NCBI RefSeq assembly: GCF_021026095.1
Contig: NZ_JAJNCU010000003.1
Span: forward strand, 310,001 to 374,000
Source of the DNA: Salinicoccus halitifaciens
Lineage (GTDB): Bacteria; Bacillota; Bacilli; Staphylococcales; Salinicoccaceae
Length of the DNA: 64,000 nucleotides
Direction: 5' to 3'
The position numbers and the translations under genes were made by a program. The notes below the pieces were generated by a model. It worked only from the letters and a program-made list of their open reading frames with translations, made no database searches and was not told the DNA's origin. Below, piece after piece: positions 36,434 to 45,190 of the stretch (position 1 is its first letter; the number at the start of each line of letters is the position of its first letter).

Positions 36434-38539
36434 CTAACGATTATAAATATTCCTATATACTTTTGAAATGGCATTCACCCTGTCGGATACATCAAGTTTA
36501 TTAAAAATCTTTGTGATATGGTTTTTGACTGTATGTGTACTAATGTACAGTGTTTCGGCGATTTCCTGATTATTTTTTCCCTCGGAGATGAGAAGGAGCA
36601 CCTCCTGTTCTCTCGGAGAAAGGTTTTCCATGGCTTTGACCGCGCTTTTGATATCCTGTGCATCCCCCTGGGCGGAATCAAGTTCAAGGTCGATTTCCGC
36701 TTCACTGACATGTGTCGTCCTTATCAACGATAAGAAAATATCGAGCACTTCCGGATTCATCGTTTCCAGCTGCATGGCTTCATCAATATTGTGGCTTCTG
36801 GTGTAGACCAGGCAGAGAGCATAAATGTAACCCGCCGTGCCAGCCGATTCCATCTCAGGCTCACTATTTTTCTCAAGTATCGCATTCCCTGTTCTCATCA
36901 CTGCTGCCACTTTACCATCAGGCAGCATTTTAAGTATGAAGGCCGGGGAATAATAGGAAAGCCGGCAGGCCTGAACTACAGATTGTGCGGTATCTGAAGG
37001 AAGTTCCAGCTGAGTCGCCATAAGGGCTGCCAACTCGGCACTTTCTTTTGAACATCTGTAAATGTCCTCATCAAATTCGGCAACCGCAAGCTGCAGCGCT
37101 TCAATCTTTTCCTCCTCGGCACCCGTCTCGCTCCGTCCGGCCAGCTGCAGTGACACGCTCCCGATGATGGAGAGCGTTTGAAGAAATGCCAGGTTTTCCT
37201 GCTTCTCGCGTTCGCCTGTCTCTGTCACACCGACGGAGAGGATGCCCATCATTTCACTGCCGTATGAAAGTGGAGCCTCTATCACTTTCCCTCCATTCGG
37301 CATCACCCGGATTTTCGGCTCACTGAACTCCCCTTCGGGAAAGCGGGACAGATGGCCGGTCCGTTCCATGACATCCTTTACGTACTGATTGATATCACCG
37401 TCGTAAGTTCCCCGGGTGATCAAACGGCCTTTATCCACCCGCTTGTCTTTAATGATGACCGAGGAGAAAGAACCTTCCACAAGGTTGATACTGATATCAA
37501 GCAGGATGAGGACCATCCGTCTTGGATCCGGTGTGGAAGCCATAAGGCTGCATATATCAATGAATGATGAAAGACGGCTCAGCTGCTGGGAATTCTCCCG
37601 GCGCAGTCCGCTGACCAGACGGCTCGATTCCACAAGTGTCGCCGTCATTTGTGCTGTATTTTTCATGGAGGCAGTCACTTTCCCTTTGAAGCAGCTGCCG
37701 CCGAACAGCACGGAAATCGAGCCGTCATGCCTTTCGATCGGATCTGTGAACAGACACTTCGGCTTTTTATCCAGGGAAGATAAAATCCTGGACCGCCTGT
37801 CCCCGTCGATATCTTCCCAGTATGACCGTTCTCCGCTCAATGCAGTTCTTCCCAAAAAACCTTCGCCGGCAAGGAACCTGGCATCCTGCAGAGTATCCGT
37901 TCCCTCTCCTTTAATTTTTGTAATGGTATATGCGTCTTCCCCGGTCTGTTCAGCCAAACCCATGAAATCGATGTCTCCCCCGCCATCTATCACCCGGGAG
38001 AACAGCTCAGTGACCGGGTCCTTGCTGCCTTTAATGCTGTCCCTCCATCCATCGGTGAAGATTTCCATCATTGGATTCCGCTCTTCATGACGGAGGCATA
38101 CGGAAGCCAGCTGTGCCAATCTATCGACAACCCGCAGCCAATCCTTTTTATTTTCCGCCTCCAGTATGGGGATGGAATAATCCTCATCATACCCGCACTG
38201 ATTCAGGAGTTTCTCTGTATGGTTGCCCTGTTCCACCAGGATGCCTGCCCATAAGTAATGGTATGTACCTTTACCGGTCGAGACGGGAGAGGCCATCATA
38301 TGCAGACCAGATTGAATTTCATAAGTGAGCGTCTTATGGAGGCGTTTATTATGTTTCAGCATCATCCGGATTTCAGGCAGGAGCCCGTCCTCTTGTTGCA
38401 ATAGAGTTTTACTCAATAAATTGTCATCCTCTGCTGAAGCAATCACCTCTCCTTTTTCGTCTGTCAGGAAAAATGTCAGACCGTACTGGGTTGCAAAGGT
38501 CATCTGTACTTTCTCAATCAATTCAATCGCTGAAACCAT
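36434..38539 (-). CDS. Large GAF-containing LuxR-family regulator
   Basis: 701 residues. The first 110 or so form a sensor-like domain (TFFLTDEKGEVIAS), followed by GAF-like regions at about 165-310 and 325-480, a helical region, and a C-terminal LuxR helix-turn-helix (LSPREQEVLLLISEGKNNQE, HTVKNHITKIFNKLDVSDR). The ATG at 38539 has GGCAGGGAG upstream; an ATG at 38584 is in frame but lacks a site. Its position directly upstream of the tad operon makes it the likely pilus regulator. The ligand is unknown. Confidence 0.85.
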   Translation of the reverse strand: MVSAIELIEKVQMTFATQYGLTFFLTDEKGEVIASAEDDNLLSKTLLQQEDGLLPEIRMMLKHNKRLHKTLTYEIQSGLHMMASPVSTGKGTYHYLWAGILVEQGNHTEKLLNQCGYDEDYSIPILEAENKKDWLRVVDRLAQLASVCLRHEERNPMMEIFTDGWRDSIKGSKDPVTELFSRVIDGGGDIDFMGLAEQTGEDAYTITKIKGEGTDTLQDARFLAGEGFLGRTALSGERSYWEDIDGDRRSRILSSLDKKPKCLFTDPIERHDGSISVLFGGSCFKGKVTASMKNTAQMTATLVESSRLVSGLRRENSQQLSRLSSFIDICSLMASTPDPRRMVLILLDISINLVEGSFSSVIIKDKRVDKGRLITRGTYDGDINQYVKDVMERTGHLSRFPEGEFSEPKIRVMPNGGKVIEAPLSYGSEMMGILSVGVTETGEREKQENLAFLQTLSIIGSVSLQLAGRSETGAEEEKIEALQLAVAEFDEDIYRCSKESAELAALMATQLELPSDTAQSVVQACRLSYYSPAFILKMLPDGKVAAVMRTGNAILEKNSEPEMESAGTAGYIYALCLVYTRSHNIDEAMQLETMNPEVLDIFLSLIRTTHVSEAEIDLELDSAQGDAQDIKSAVKAMENLSPREQEVLLLISEGKNNQEIAETLYISTHTVKNHITKIFNKLDVSDRVNAISKVYRNIYNR

Positions 38540-38907
38540 AGTCTCCCTGCCTTTCATGTTGATTATCCTGAAATGCCCCAACATTAAGTAATTTCACTCA
38601 ATTTCCTTCTATTTTAGATAAGCCTTATAAGGAGTGCAAGGAGAGAGAGTTAATTTAAGTTTTTATAAAAAGTTATCAGAATATTTTTTGTGAGAGGTAT
38701 CTGGATAGGCTGGAACCGTGAGAGGGTTCTTGATGGATAAAGCAAAATTGAAATCACTTTGGAATTGGAGAAGAATCCCATCGCATTTTAGAGGATATTT
38801 ATTTTACAGACATTGATTAAGGGTTCTGTCCGGTAAATTTGATTACATGCGATAATCCATTGTGAAAATCACCTTCATGACGGGCGACCTTGCCGATGAA
38901 GAAATGA

Positions 38908-38945
38908 AAACGGATAATCCTGACCCGGGTCAGGATTATCCGTTT
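38908..38945. terminator. 38-bp perfect palindrome, probable terminator
   Basis: Nineteen bases (AAACGGATAATCCTGACCC) are followed immediately by their exact complement. T-rich ends allow it to act in either direction. It lies in the 464-bp space between the LuxR-type and DUF302 genes, which otherwise holds no recognised feature. Confidence 0.6.
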
Positions 38946-39003
38946 ACTCTGCCGCATATTGTTTACGGCATGATTTTTCCCTGCAATAAATTCAGCAGAT
39001 CAT

Positions 39004-39387
39004 CTACACCGATTTGTTGATGCAGCCGATCAATCGCTCTTCGATATCCACGGCAGTTTTTTTCACGGAATCGTTCTGCACCATCTCAATCAGTGCACTT
39101 GGTTTTGGCATGCCGATTTTTGTCGTGTCATCTTCTTCATATACTACAATCTTGCAGGGAAGGAGGTAGCCGACCAGCAGATCTTCCGACAGGACCTGGT
39201 TCGCTTCCTCGGGGTTGCAGACTTCAAGCACTGTAAATGGTGTGTTGAAATCGGTGCCTTTCTCCTGAAGTTTGGCGGTCAAATCGAAGTTCCAGAGTAC
39301 ACCAAACTTTTCTTCCTTTAAATTTTCTTCAAGTGTACGGACGGCTTCTTCCCTGCCTTTCGATGTCTCCACTGTATAATGGAACAT
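39004..39387 (-). CDS. DUF302 family protein
   Basis: 127 residues with the DUF302 pattern: YTVETSKGREEAVRTLEENL, FGVLWNFDLTAKL, FTVLEVCNPEEANQVL and LLPCKIVVYEE. The two cysteines (CNPEEA and LPCK) are typical. Function is unknown; relatives often lie near rhodaneses and sulfur genes, as here. AGGAG is nine bases before the ATG. The upstream region has ATACCC/GGGTAT half-sites (39424-39431, 39490-39500) but not a clean CstR palindrome. Confidence 0.85.
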   Translation of the reverse strand: MFHYTVETSKGREEAVRTLEENLKEEKFGVLWNFDLTAKLQEKGTDFNTPFTVLEVCNPEEANQVLSEDLLVGYLLPCKIVVYEEDDTTKIGMPKPSALIEMVQNDSVKKTAVDIEERLIGCINKSV

Positions 39388-39699
39388 GCTTATTACTCCT
39401 CTCCTCGAATACTTGTACTATTGGTGAAATACCCTTTTTAAGAGTTGAAAAACGTCCGGATCCGGCATAGAAGACCCATTTGATCCACCCTCATAAGGGT
39501 ATCTTTTTACAATTTTCTCCTAAACTCTCTTCTTCAACATATCGGACTGTATTGAAAAAGGCGGTCGAGTCAGATCCATCAGGGTAAATTCCATATGAAA
39601 TATAAGGACTTATGATAAAATCGAACCAACCCATCTGCCCTGAAAACTGTTGTTCATTCAATGATGGGGCCATCACACAAAAAAGGAAGCGATAGAGAA

Positions 39700-39882
39700 A
39701 TGAAACTGCAATTGTTTTTAACACCAATCGTTCTTTTCGGTTTAATCGCAGGTATTCTGAATGCCGACACTACGATGGAAGCTATCATCTGGCCGATGAT
39801 CGGAATCGCCGGTCTGCTCGGTGTCGCGACGCTCGGGATGAGCAGCAGCCAGGTTGCCGAAAAAATAAAGAGCGCTTTTTAG
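39700..39882 (+). CDS. Small membrane protein, unknown
   Basis: 60 residues, two hydrophobic segments (about 3-22 and 27-45) and a short tail SSSQVAEKIKSAF. The ATG at 39700 follows AAAAAAGGAAG at somewhat long spacing. Not recognised. A repeat element starts nine bases after its stop. Confidence 0.6.
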   Translation: MKLQLFLTPIVLFGLIAGILNADTTMEAIIWPMIGIAGLLGVATLGMSSSQVAEKIKSAF

Positions 39883-39891
39883 AAAATCAGA

Positions 39892-40067
39892 GATGGAGCT
39901 GGGACAGAACTTGATATGAAAATTAAATCCGTACGCTTGCTTTCCTGGGGCATCACGCAAGCCTGTAGTCTTGCGCAGATGCTGTTCCCCTAGGAGTCAA
40001 ACGTACGGATTTTTCGTCTCTTTCATTCAATTTACACTTTCTTAAGGACTTATGTCCCAGCCCCATC
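39892..40067. repeat. 176-bp inverted-repeat element (MITE-like)
   Basis: The ends GATGGAGCTGGGACA and TGTCCCAGCCCCATC are inverted with two mismatches. Inside lie a second pair (AAATCCGTACG/CGTACGGATTT) and a third (GCATCACGCAAG / CTTGCGCAGATGC). Similar CTGGGACA-ended intergenic elements are known in staphylococci. It could fold into a long hairpin. Confidence 0.7.
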
Positions 40068-40089
40068 TTATGGCTATATCCTTATTCTT

Positions 40090-40449
40090 TTAAGACCAGC
40101 TGCTCATTCCGCCCCTGACATTGGAAATCTTCTTAAAGCCCATCTTCCTGAGCATCTTGGAAGCTCTCGTGCTCCTCATGCCGCTCTGGCAGATGACGAC
40201 GACTTCCTTGTCCTTATCCAGCTTATCCACTTTGCCGGAAAGGCTCTGAAGGGGGATATTCCTGAAGGGTTTCCGGTGGTTCACCTTATATTCCCCCGGC
40301 GTACGGACGTCGATGAATTGTACATCCTTGTCATTGAACTTGTCCTTCGCATCATGCACGCTTATATTGTTGATGCCCTTGGCGGGCATGAAACGGCTTG
40401 CGATCAATACGACGATTGCTGCGATTAAGATCCATGTGATCAAATCCAT
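40090..40449 (-). CDS. Membrane-anchored rhodanese
   Basis: 119 residues: an N-terminal helix (about 4-20) then a single rhodanese domain with the active-site loop CQSGMRS (the Cys carries the persulfide). FIDVRTPGEYK is present. It would move sulfane sulfur close to the membrane. It lies 56 bp after a second rhodanese gene in the same direction. Confidence 0.92.
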   Translation of the reverse strand: MDLITWILIAAIVVLIASRFMPAKGINNISVHDAKDKFNDKDVQFIDVRTPGEYKVNHRKPFRNIPLQSLSGKVDKLDKDKEVVVICQSGMRSTRASKMLRKMGFKKISNVRGGMSSWS

Positions 40450-40505
40450 TCTGAATCACTCCTGAACATTCATATTTTTTATTGAAGGCTTGCAAGGAAA
40501 GGGAA

Positions 40506-40802
40506 TTACTCCGTCTTACCTTCCCAACTGGACATGCCGCCTTCCATATTCGTCACATCATAGCCGTAATGGGAAAGGAATCCACATGCTCTGCTGCTTC
40601 TGCCGCCTGCGTGGCATGTCACATAATGATGCTTGTCCTTGTCGATCTCATCCAGGCGCTCTTCAAGCTCGCCAAGCGGAATATGCTTTGCACTCGGAAT
40701 CTTCCCTTCTGCGACTTCGTCGTCCTCCCTGACATCAATGATGTTCAGATCTTCTCCCACCGCCAACTTCTGTTCAAGTTCCTTCGCAGAAATTTGTTTC
40801 AC
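40506..40802 (-). CDS. Soluble rhodanese
   Basis: 98 residues from the GTG at 40802, eight bases after GGAGG; the upstream ATG at 40817 lies in that site. A single rhodanese domain with NIIDVREDDEVAEGKI and active loop CHAGGRS. The 36-bp operator palindrome at 40901 is about 100 bp upstream, so it is probably under CstR control. Confidence 0.9.
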   Translation of the reverse strand: MKQISAKELEQKLAVGEDLNIIDVREDDEVAEGKIPSAKHIPLGELEERLDEIDKDKHHYVTCHAGGRSSRACGFLSHYGYDVTNMEGGMSSWEGKTE

Positions 40803-40900
40803 TAAAGATACCTCCATAATTTTTAGTATTGATATTCAGATTTAAAGGAAGGTTCAGCGATCTCCATTGTTGTATAGTAACCGCCTAACTTTCCCGCTTG

Positions 40901-40936
40901 CCTTGATTATATACCCTACAGGGTATATAATCAAGG
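40901..40936. promoter_or_regulatory. CstR-type operator inside a 36-bp palindrome
   Basis: Seventeen bases, a two-base centre, and their exact complement; the core is ATACCC-TACA-GGGTAT. It sits between the divergent rhodanese and MFS genes. The same core occurs at the cstR promoter. Confidence 0.8.
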
Positions 40937-41076
40937 ATATTATACTCTTTCATTTCTCCTGGGACATCAAAGGAGGGCTGGTCATGGAGCCCCGTCGTTT
41001 ACATTAATGGGTAAGGATGGTAATATTTTTTGTCATGAATATCACGTAGAATTCCGAAGGTGGAGGTGAGGTCGAT

Positions 41077-42309
41077 ATGAGTCAACCCAAAATAGGTATA
41101 CACAACAACCTGCCGCAGTTCGTGCTCCTCGTGGTAGCGAATCTGTTCGTCGGTTCCATGGTCGGGATAGAACGGACGGTCCTGCCCCTGCTCGGTGAGG
41201 AGCAGTTCGGACTCGCCTCCACGAGTGCCGCGCTGAGTTTCATCATCAGCTTCGGTTTCTCCAAGGCGATCATCAACTATTTTGCAGGGGGCATTGCTGA
41301 TAAGTACGGCCGGAAGAAAGTGCTGGTGGTAGGATGGGTGGTCGGTTTGTTTGTTCCGGTGCTGATCATATTCGCCCACGCCTGGTGGGTGATCGTGCTC
41401 GCCAATGTGCTGCTCGGAATCAACCAGGGTCTCGCCTGGTCGATGACCGTGAATATGAAAATCGATCTCTCGAAGGCGAACCAAAGGGGTACGGCAGTCG
41501 GTCTGAATGAATTTGCAGGATACTCCGGGGTCGCCATCATGGCCGCTGTCTCAGGCTATGTGGCTTCCACTTATTCCTTACGTCCGGAACCTTTCTATAT
41601 AGGTCTCGCAATCGGAGTGATCGGCCTGCTCCTCGCTTTGATCGTGAAGGACACCGAAGGACACCTGAAAGTGCAGATGGCGGAGTCCCGGGAGGAGAAG
41701 AACAGCCTGTCGGCAAAACGTGTCTTCTTCAAGACGACATGGCAGGACCGGAACCTTTCGACGGCAAGCTTTGCAGGTATGGCGACCAACCTGAAGGATG
41801 GTATGGCCTGGGGGCTCTTCCCCCTCTATTTCACCACTGTCGGTCTGAGCGTCACCCAGATCGGTACGGTGGTTGCTATATATCCTGCAGCTTGGGGTAT
41901 TTTCCAGCTCTTCACCGGTGCTTTCAGTGATAAGGTCGGCCGGAAGAAACTGATTATTTACGGCATGTGGCTGCAGGCAGCCGCATTATGGTTCATTCTC
42001 GCTGTAGAGAGCTATCCGTTGTGGATTGCAGGCGCCGTCCTGCTTGGCATCGGTACGGCAATGGTCTACCCGACCCTGCAGGCGGCGATCAGTGATGTTG
42101 CCGCTCCGGGATGGCGGGCCTCATCGATGGGTGTATACCGATTCTGGAGAGACGCCGGGTATGCTTTCGGGGCGATACTGGCGGGGGTCATTGCGGATTT
42201 CATGGGCGTGGCGTGGGCCATTGGACTGGTGGCACTGATGCCATTCATCGCAGGACTGCTCGCCCGGTTCCGTCTCGAGGAGACATTGAAGAATGAAGAT
42301 GAAAAATGA
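41077..42309 (+). CDS. MFS transporter
   Basis: 410 residues with about 12 membrane segments. The first intracellular loop has GGIADKYGRKKV and the matching loop in the second half has GAFSDKVGRKKL, both the MFS signature. The ATG follows AAGGTGGAGGTGAGG. The substrate is unknown; divergent arrangement from a rhodanese across a CstR-type operator suggests export or import of a sulfur compound. Confidence 0.9.
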   Translation: MSQPKIGIHNNLPQFVLLVVANLFVGSMVGIERTVLPLLGEEQFGLASTSAALSFIISFGFSKAIINYFAGGIADKYGRKKVLVVGWVVGLFVPVLIIFAHAWWVIVLANVLLGINQGLAWSMTVNMKIDLSKANQRGTAVGLNEFAGYSGVAIMAAVSGYVASTYSLRPEPFYIGLAIGVIGLLLALIVKDTEGHLKVQMAESREEKNSLSAKRVFFKTTWQDRNLSTASFAGMATNLKDGMAWGLFPLYFTTVGLSVTQIGTVVAIYPAAWGIFQLFTGAFSDKVGRKKLIIYGMWLQAAALWFILAVESYPLWIAGAVLLGIGTAMVYPTLQAAISDVAAPGWRASSMGVYRFWRDAGYAFGAILAGVIADFMGVAWAIGLVALMPFIAGLLARFRLEETLKNEDEK

Positions 42310-42333
42310 CCGATCCCCGTGGATTGGTTTTTT
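42309..42333 (+). terminator. Terminator of the MFS gene
   Basis: ACCGATCC and GGATTGGT form a stem with a CCGT loop and six T. Confidence 0.75.
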
Positions 42334-42344
42334 ATTTTCTCCGT

Positions 42345-42533
42345 GTCACTGTTTATTCAAAGTTGATCATATCCCCCGGCGCAAAGCCGATCATGCCACC
42401 GAGCATCGGCGGTATCGATAAGCCCCATGTATTCTCCTTGCGCAATGTTGCAGACATAAGAAAGATAGATGAGTATATCGATGAGAATGATATAGGGTAC
42501 GTGTCAATCACCACGGAATATAACTTCAAATAG
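42345..42533 (+). pseudogene. Fragment of CoA-disulfide reductase
   Basis: The frame encodes YSKLIISPGAKPIMPP, GIDKPHVFSLRNVADIRKID and EYIDENDIG, the segment of CoA-disulfide (pyridine nucleotide-disulfide) reductases just before the second nucleotide fold. Both the FAD-binding N-terminus and the rest are missing, and the stop follows soon after. CDR genes often accompany CstA/CstB genes, so this is probably the relic of a former regulon member. Confidence 0.75.
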
Positions 42534-42606
42534 AGCAGTAACCAATCTGTATCAAAGATGAATCAGTGACCACACTCTCCGCTTATCAGAAACTGAGGAC
42601 GTGTAA

Positions 42607-42647
42607 AAACCGGTTTAGGGATTTTTCAAAAATTCCCAGACCGGTTT
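42607..42647. terminator. Hairpin behind the P-type ATPase gene
   Basis: AAACCGGT and ACCGGTTT flank an inner GGGATTTTT/AAAAATTCCC stem. Confidence 0.7.
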
Positions 42648-42707
42648 GATTATTTCCTATGATTTTTTGCACCTGCTCTTGGAGACCGCCAAAGCATACA
42701 AGAACTT

Positions 42708-44588
42708 CTAATCCCCGGCCTCCGCCAGAGTCATCGATTCCGCCGCTGTTTCTTCCTCACTGCCCTGGCGCAGCAGACGCAGGCCGTTCAGTATGACGAG
42801 TATGGTGGATCCTTCGTGGAAGAGCACAGCAAGCGGCAGGTTCAGCAGTCCGAATATATTCAGGGTGACAAGGGAGAGGATCACACTGATTGAGAATATG
42901 ACATTGCCCATGATGATCCGATTCAATCTATGGCTCAGCTTGAAACTGTAGAAAAGCTTTTGAAGGTTATTTTTTACGATCACCACTTCAGAAGATTCCA
43001 TTGCAATCGAAGATCCGCTGCCCATCGCAATGCCGATATCTGCATTCGCCAGAGCCGGGGCATCATTGATGCCATCACCAATCATGCCGGCGACTTTTCC
43101 TTTCTTCTGGCTTTCATTCACATACCTGATCTTGTCTTCGGGGAGGCAGCCTGCAGCATAGTCTGTGATCCCAACTTCTTCTGCGACCCTTTCGGCAACG
43201 GCTTCGTTGTCGCCGGTCAGAAGAGAGACCTGGATACCTTCCGACTGGAAGTTCCGGACAGCGTGAACGGCTTCTTTCCGTACGCGGTCGGCAAGTGAAA
43301 AGTAGCCGACGACCTGGTTATTCTTCCCTACGATGATATTCGTGTTGCCGGATATACCTTTGGCCATGTAGTCCATCGGGTCATCATAATCATTGAAAGC
43401 TGAAGGCTTTCCGACTTTGATGTCCCCTTTCTTCATACCGGAACCCGGGATTTCCTCGACGGGCTGTGTTTTATCGAGACCCTCGAGGTCCAGGTTTTTG
43501 AACCGGTTGACGATGGCTTCTGCAATGGGGTGTCCCGATTGCTGCTCGATATATATGACTTCTTTCAATATTTCTTCATCCGCAGCATGATCGACTACTT
43601 GGAAGTCACCATGAGTGAGGGTCCCTGTCTTATCACTGTACAGGATATCCATGGTGCTCAGTGCTTCCATCGCGGCACCGCCTTTGAACAGCACCCCGTT
43701 CCTCGCACCGTTACTGATGGCACTGAGTGTTGCCGGGGTGGCTGATGCCACGAGAGCACATGGGCTCGCCACCGTCAGCATGACCATCCCCCTGTAGAAA
43801 GATTCGCGGAAGGAAAGGTCGTTGAAGGTATAGAGTATGAATATGAAAATCGGCACGCCGACCAGCACACCGATGACATATCTTGATTCGATGCGGTCGA
43901 TGAACTTGGAGATTTTGGAAGGTCTATTCTGCGCCTCCTCCACCATCCGGATGATGTTTGAAAACACTGTGTCATCACTTGATTTGTTCACTTTAAGATA
44001 GAAAGAATTACCTTCATTGATCGTTCCGGCAAATACTTCCTTCCCTTTCACCTTCGTCACAGGTACGGACTCCCCCGTCAGGGCAGATTCGTTGACGAAC
44101 GTATCCCTGTCGGCATAACCGTCTATTGGAATCTGTGAACCCCTTGAGACGACCACCGTGTCCCCTGCAGTGAGCTCTACTGTGGGCACTTCCACGACAT
44201 CCCCGTTCTCTTTGAGCAACTGGGCAGTCGAGGGCACTTGCGACATCAACTCCGAAATGGCCCTGGTGGATTTACTTGATGCATAATCTTCCAGCACTTC
44301 AGATCCGGCAAAGATGAACAGAAGAAGCGCACCTTCCGATTCAAAGCCGATGATCACTGCGCCGATCGCAGCCAAAATCATCAACAGATCCACATTCGGG
44401 GATTTTGATCTGATGGTTTCCACCATGGCGTTTTTCGCTGCAAAGAATCCCAAAAAGAATATGGCTGCATAAAATGAGAGAGTGCTTCCAATGTCGGTGA
44501 AGAGCATGAGGATGAAGCCTGTAACTATGAAAATCATCCCCAGAAGGAGAAACTGACCGGCACGATTCTTGATCAGATAATTCATCAT
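42708..44588 (-). CDS. P1B-type metal-transporting ATPase
   Basis: 626 residues without an N-terminal metal-binding domain. The membrane motif is SPC (VASPCALVAS), the phosphorylation site is DKTGTLTHGD, TGES and GDGINDAPALAN are present, and the last membrane pair holds FHEGSTILVILNGL. SPC with HEG(G/S)T is the P1B-4 pattern (cobalt, iron or zinc efflux, as CoaT, PfeT and ZosA); the Ser in place of the usual second Gly is noted. Export of a transition metal is expected; the exact metal is open. Confidence 0.9.
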   Translation of the reverse strand: MMNYLIKNRAGQFLLLGMIFIVTGFILMLFTDIGSTLSFYAAIFFLGFFAAKNAMVETIRSKSPNVDLLMILAAIGAVIIGFESEGALLLFIFAGSEVLEDYASSKSTRAISELMSQVPSTAQLLKENGDVVEVPTVELTAGDTVVVSRGSQIPIDGYADRDTFVNESALTGESVPVTKVKGKEVFAGTINEGNSFYLKVNKSSDDTVFSNIIRMVEEAQNRPSKISKFIDRIESRYVIGVLVGVPIFIFILYTFNDLSFRESFYRGMVMLTVASPCALVASATPATLSAISNGARNGVLFKGGAAMEALSTMDILYSDKTGTLTHGDFQVVDHAADEEILKEVIYIEQQSGHPIAEAIVNRFKNLDLEGLDKTQPVEEIPGSGMKKGDIKVGKPSAFNDYDDPMDYMAKGISGNTNIIVGKNNQVVGYFSLADRVRKEAVHAVRNFQSEGIQVSLLTGDNEAVAERVAEEVGITDYAAGCLPEDKIRYVNESQKKGKVAGMIGDGINDAPALANADIGIAMGSGSSIAMESSEVVIVKNNLQKLFYSFKLSHRLNRIIMGNVIFSISVILSLVTLNIFGLLNLPLAVLFHEGSTILVILNGLRLLRQGSEEETAAESMTLAEAGD

Positions 44589-44712
44589 TTGACTGGATCC
44601 TTCCCTTCCTGTACTTTAATTCCATTATAGCCGAAATCATCATCGCCTTTTATAAAGCTGCCTTATTTTTCCTGCCAAAATATAAATATTCATCTTTCGG
44701 TGATAATTTTAT

Positions 44713-44757
44713 ATACCCGATAGGGTATTTGACAAAGTAAAAATGATGATTTATAAT
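44713..44757 (+). promoter_or_regulatory. cstR promoter with CstR operator
   Basis: Operator ATACCCGATAGGGTAT (44713-44728) abuts TTGACA (44729-44734); 17 bp later is TATAAT (44752-44757). A bound repressor would cover the -35 element. Confidence 0.9.
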
Positions 44758-44790
44758 ACAGTATATAATAAATTTTGGAAGGTGATCGTA

Positions 44791-45075
44791 TTGACCGGGC
44801 TTGAGGAAAAAACAGTATATGATAAAGCCGTGATTAACAGGATCAGCCGTCTCCAGGGACAGATAAATGGAGCGTTGAAGATGATGGAAGAAGGAAAGAA
44901 CTGTAAAGACGTGGTCACCCAATTGAGTGCAGCTAAGAATGCCCTCAACCGTACGATGAACATCATTGTCAGTGAAAACCTGGTTCAGTGCGTCAAAGAA
45001 ACGATGAACAATCCAGATGAAGATACAGATGAACTTGTTAAAGAAGCAGTAGAATTGTTGAATAAGAGCAGATGA
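44791..45075 (+). CDS. cstR: Persulfide-sensing repressor CstR (CsoR family)
   Basis: 94 residues, all-helical. C38 and C67 are the sensing pair, spaced 29 residues as in S. aureus CstR (C31/C60). The histidine that completes the Cu(I) site in CsoR is absent (NLVQC), so copper sensing is unlikely. Reactive sulfur species should crosslink the cysteines and release DNA. The TTG at 44791 is nine bases after GGAAGG; frames starting at 44743 lie within the promoter. Confidence 0.92.
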   Translation: MTGLEEKTVYDKAVINRISRLQGQINGALKMMEEGKNCKDVVTQLSAAKNALNRTMNIIVSENLVQCVKETMNNPDEDTDELVKEAVELLNKSR

Positions 45076-45105
45076 TTCCATCTGTTTTTATTTTTTCGAT
45101 AAAAA

Positions 45106-45164
45106 ATACCCCCGCAGGTATTTGACAAATTAAACGAGCGCTGTTATTATACCCCTATAGGTAT
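45106..45164 (+). promoter_or_regulatory. cstA promoter with two CstR operators
   Basis: Operator 1 ATACCCCCGCAGGTAT (45106-45121) abuts TTGACA (45122-45127). After 17 bp comes TATTAT (45145-45150), which overlaps operator 2 ATACCCCTATAGGTAT (45149-45164). Confidence 0.9.
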
Positions 45165-45190
45165 TAAAAGCAGGAGGATGATTCAAAAAT

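Noticed and set aside
39424-39500. CstR operator before the DUF302 gene
   Set aside because: Half-sites are present, but the ACCC and GGGT halves at 39486-39500 are six bases apart instead of four, so no clean operator.
39491-39727. Minus-strand ORF of 78 codons
   Set aside because: It overlaps the start of the small plus-strand gene, has no convincing RBS and shows no recognisable domain.
40999-41484. 161-codon minus-strand ORF at the MFS start
   Set aside because: Antisense shadow of the MFS gene, with no RBS or family.
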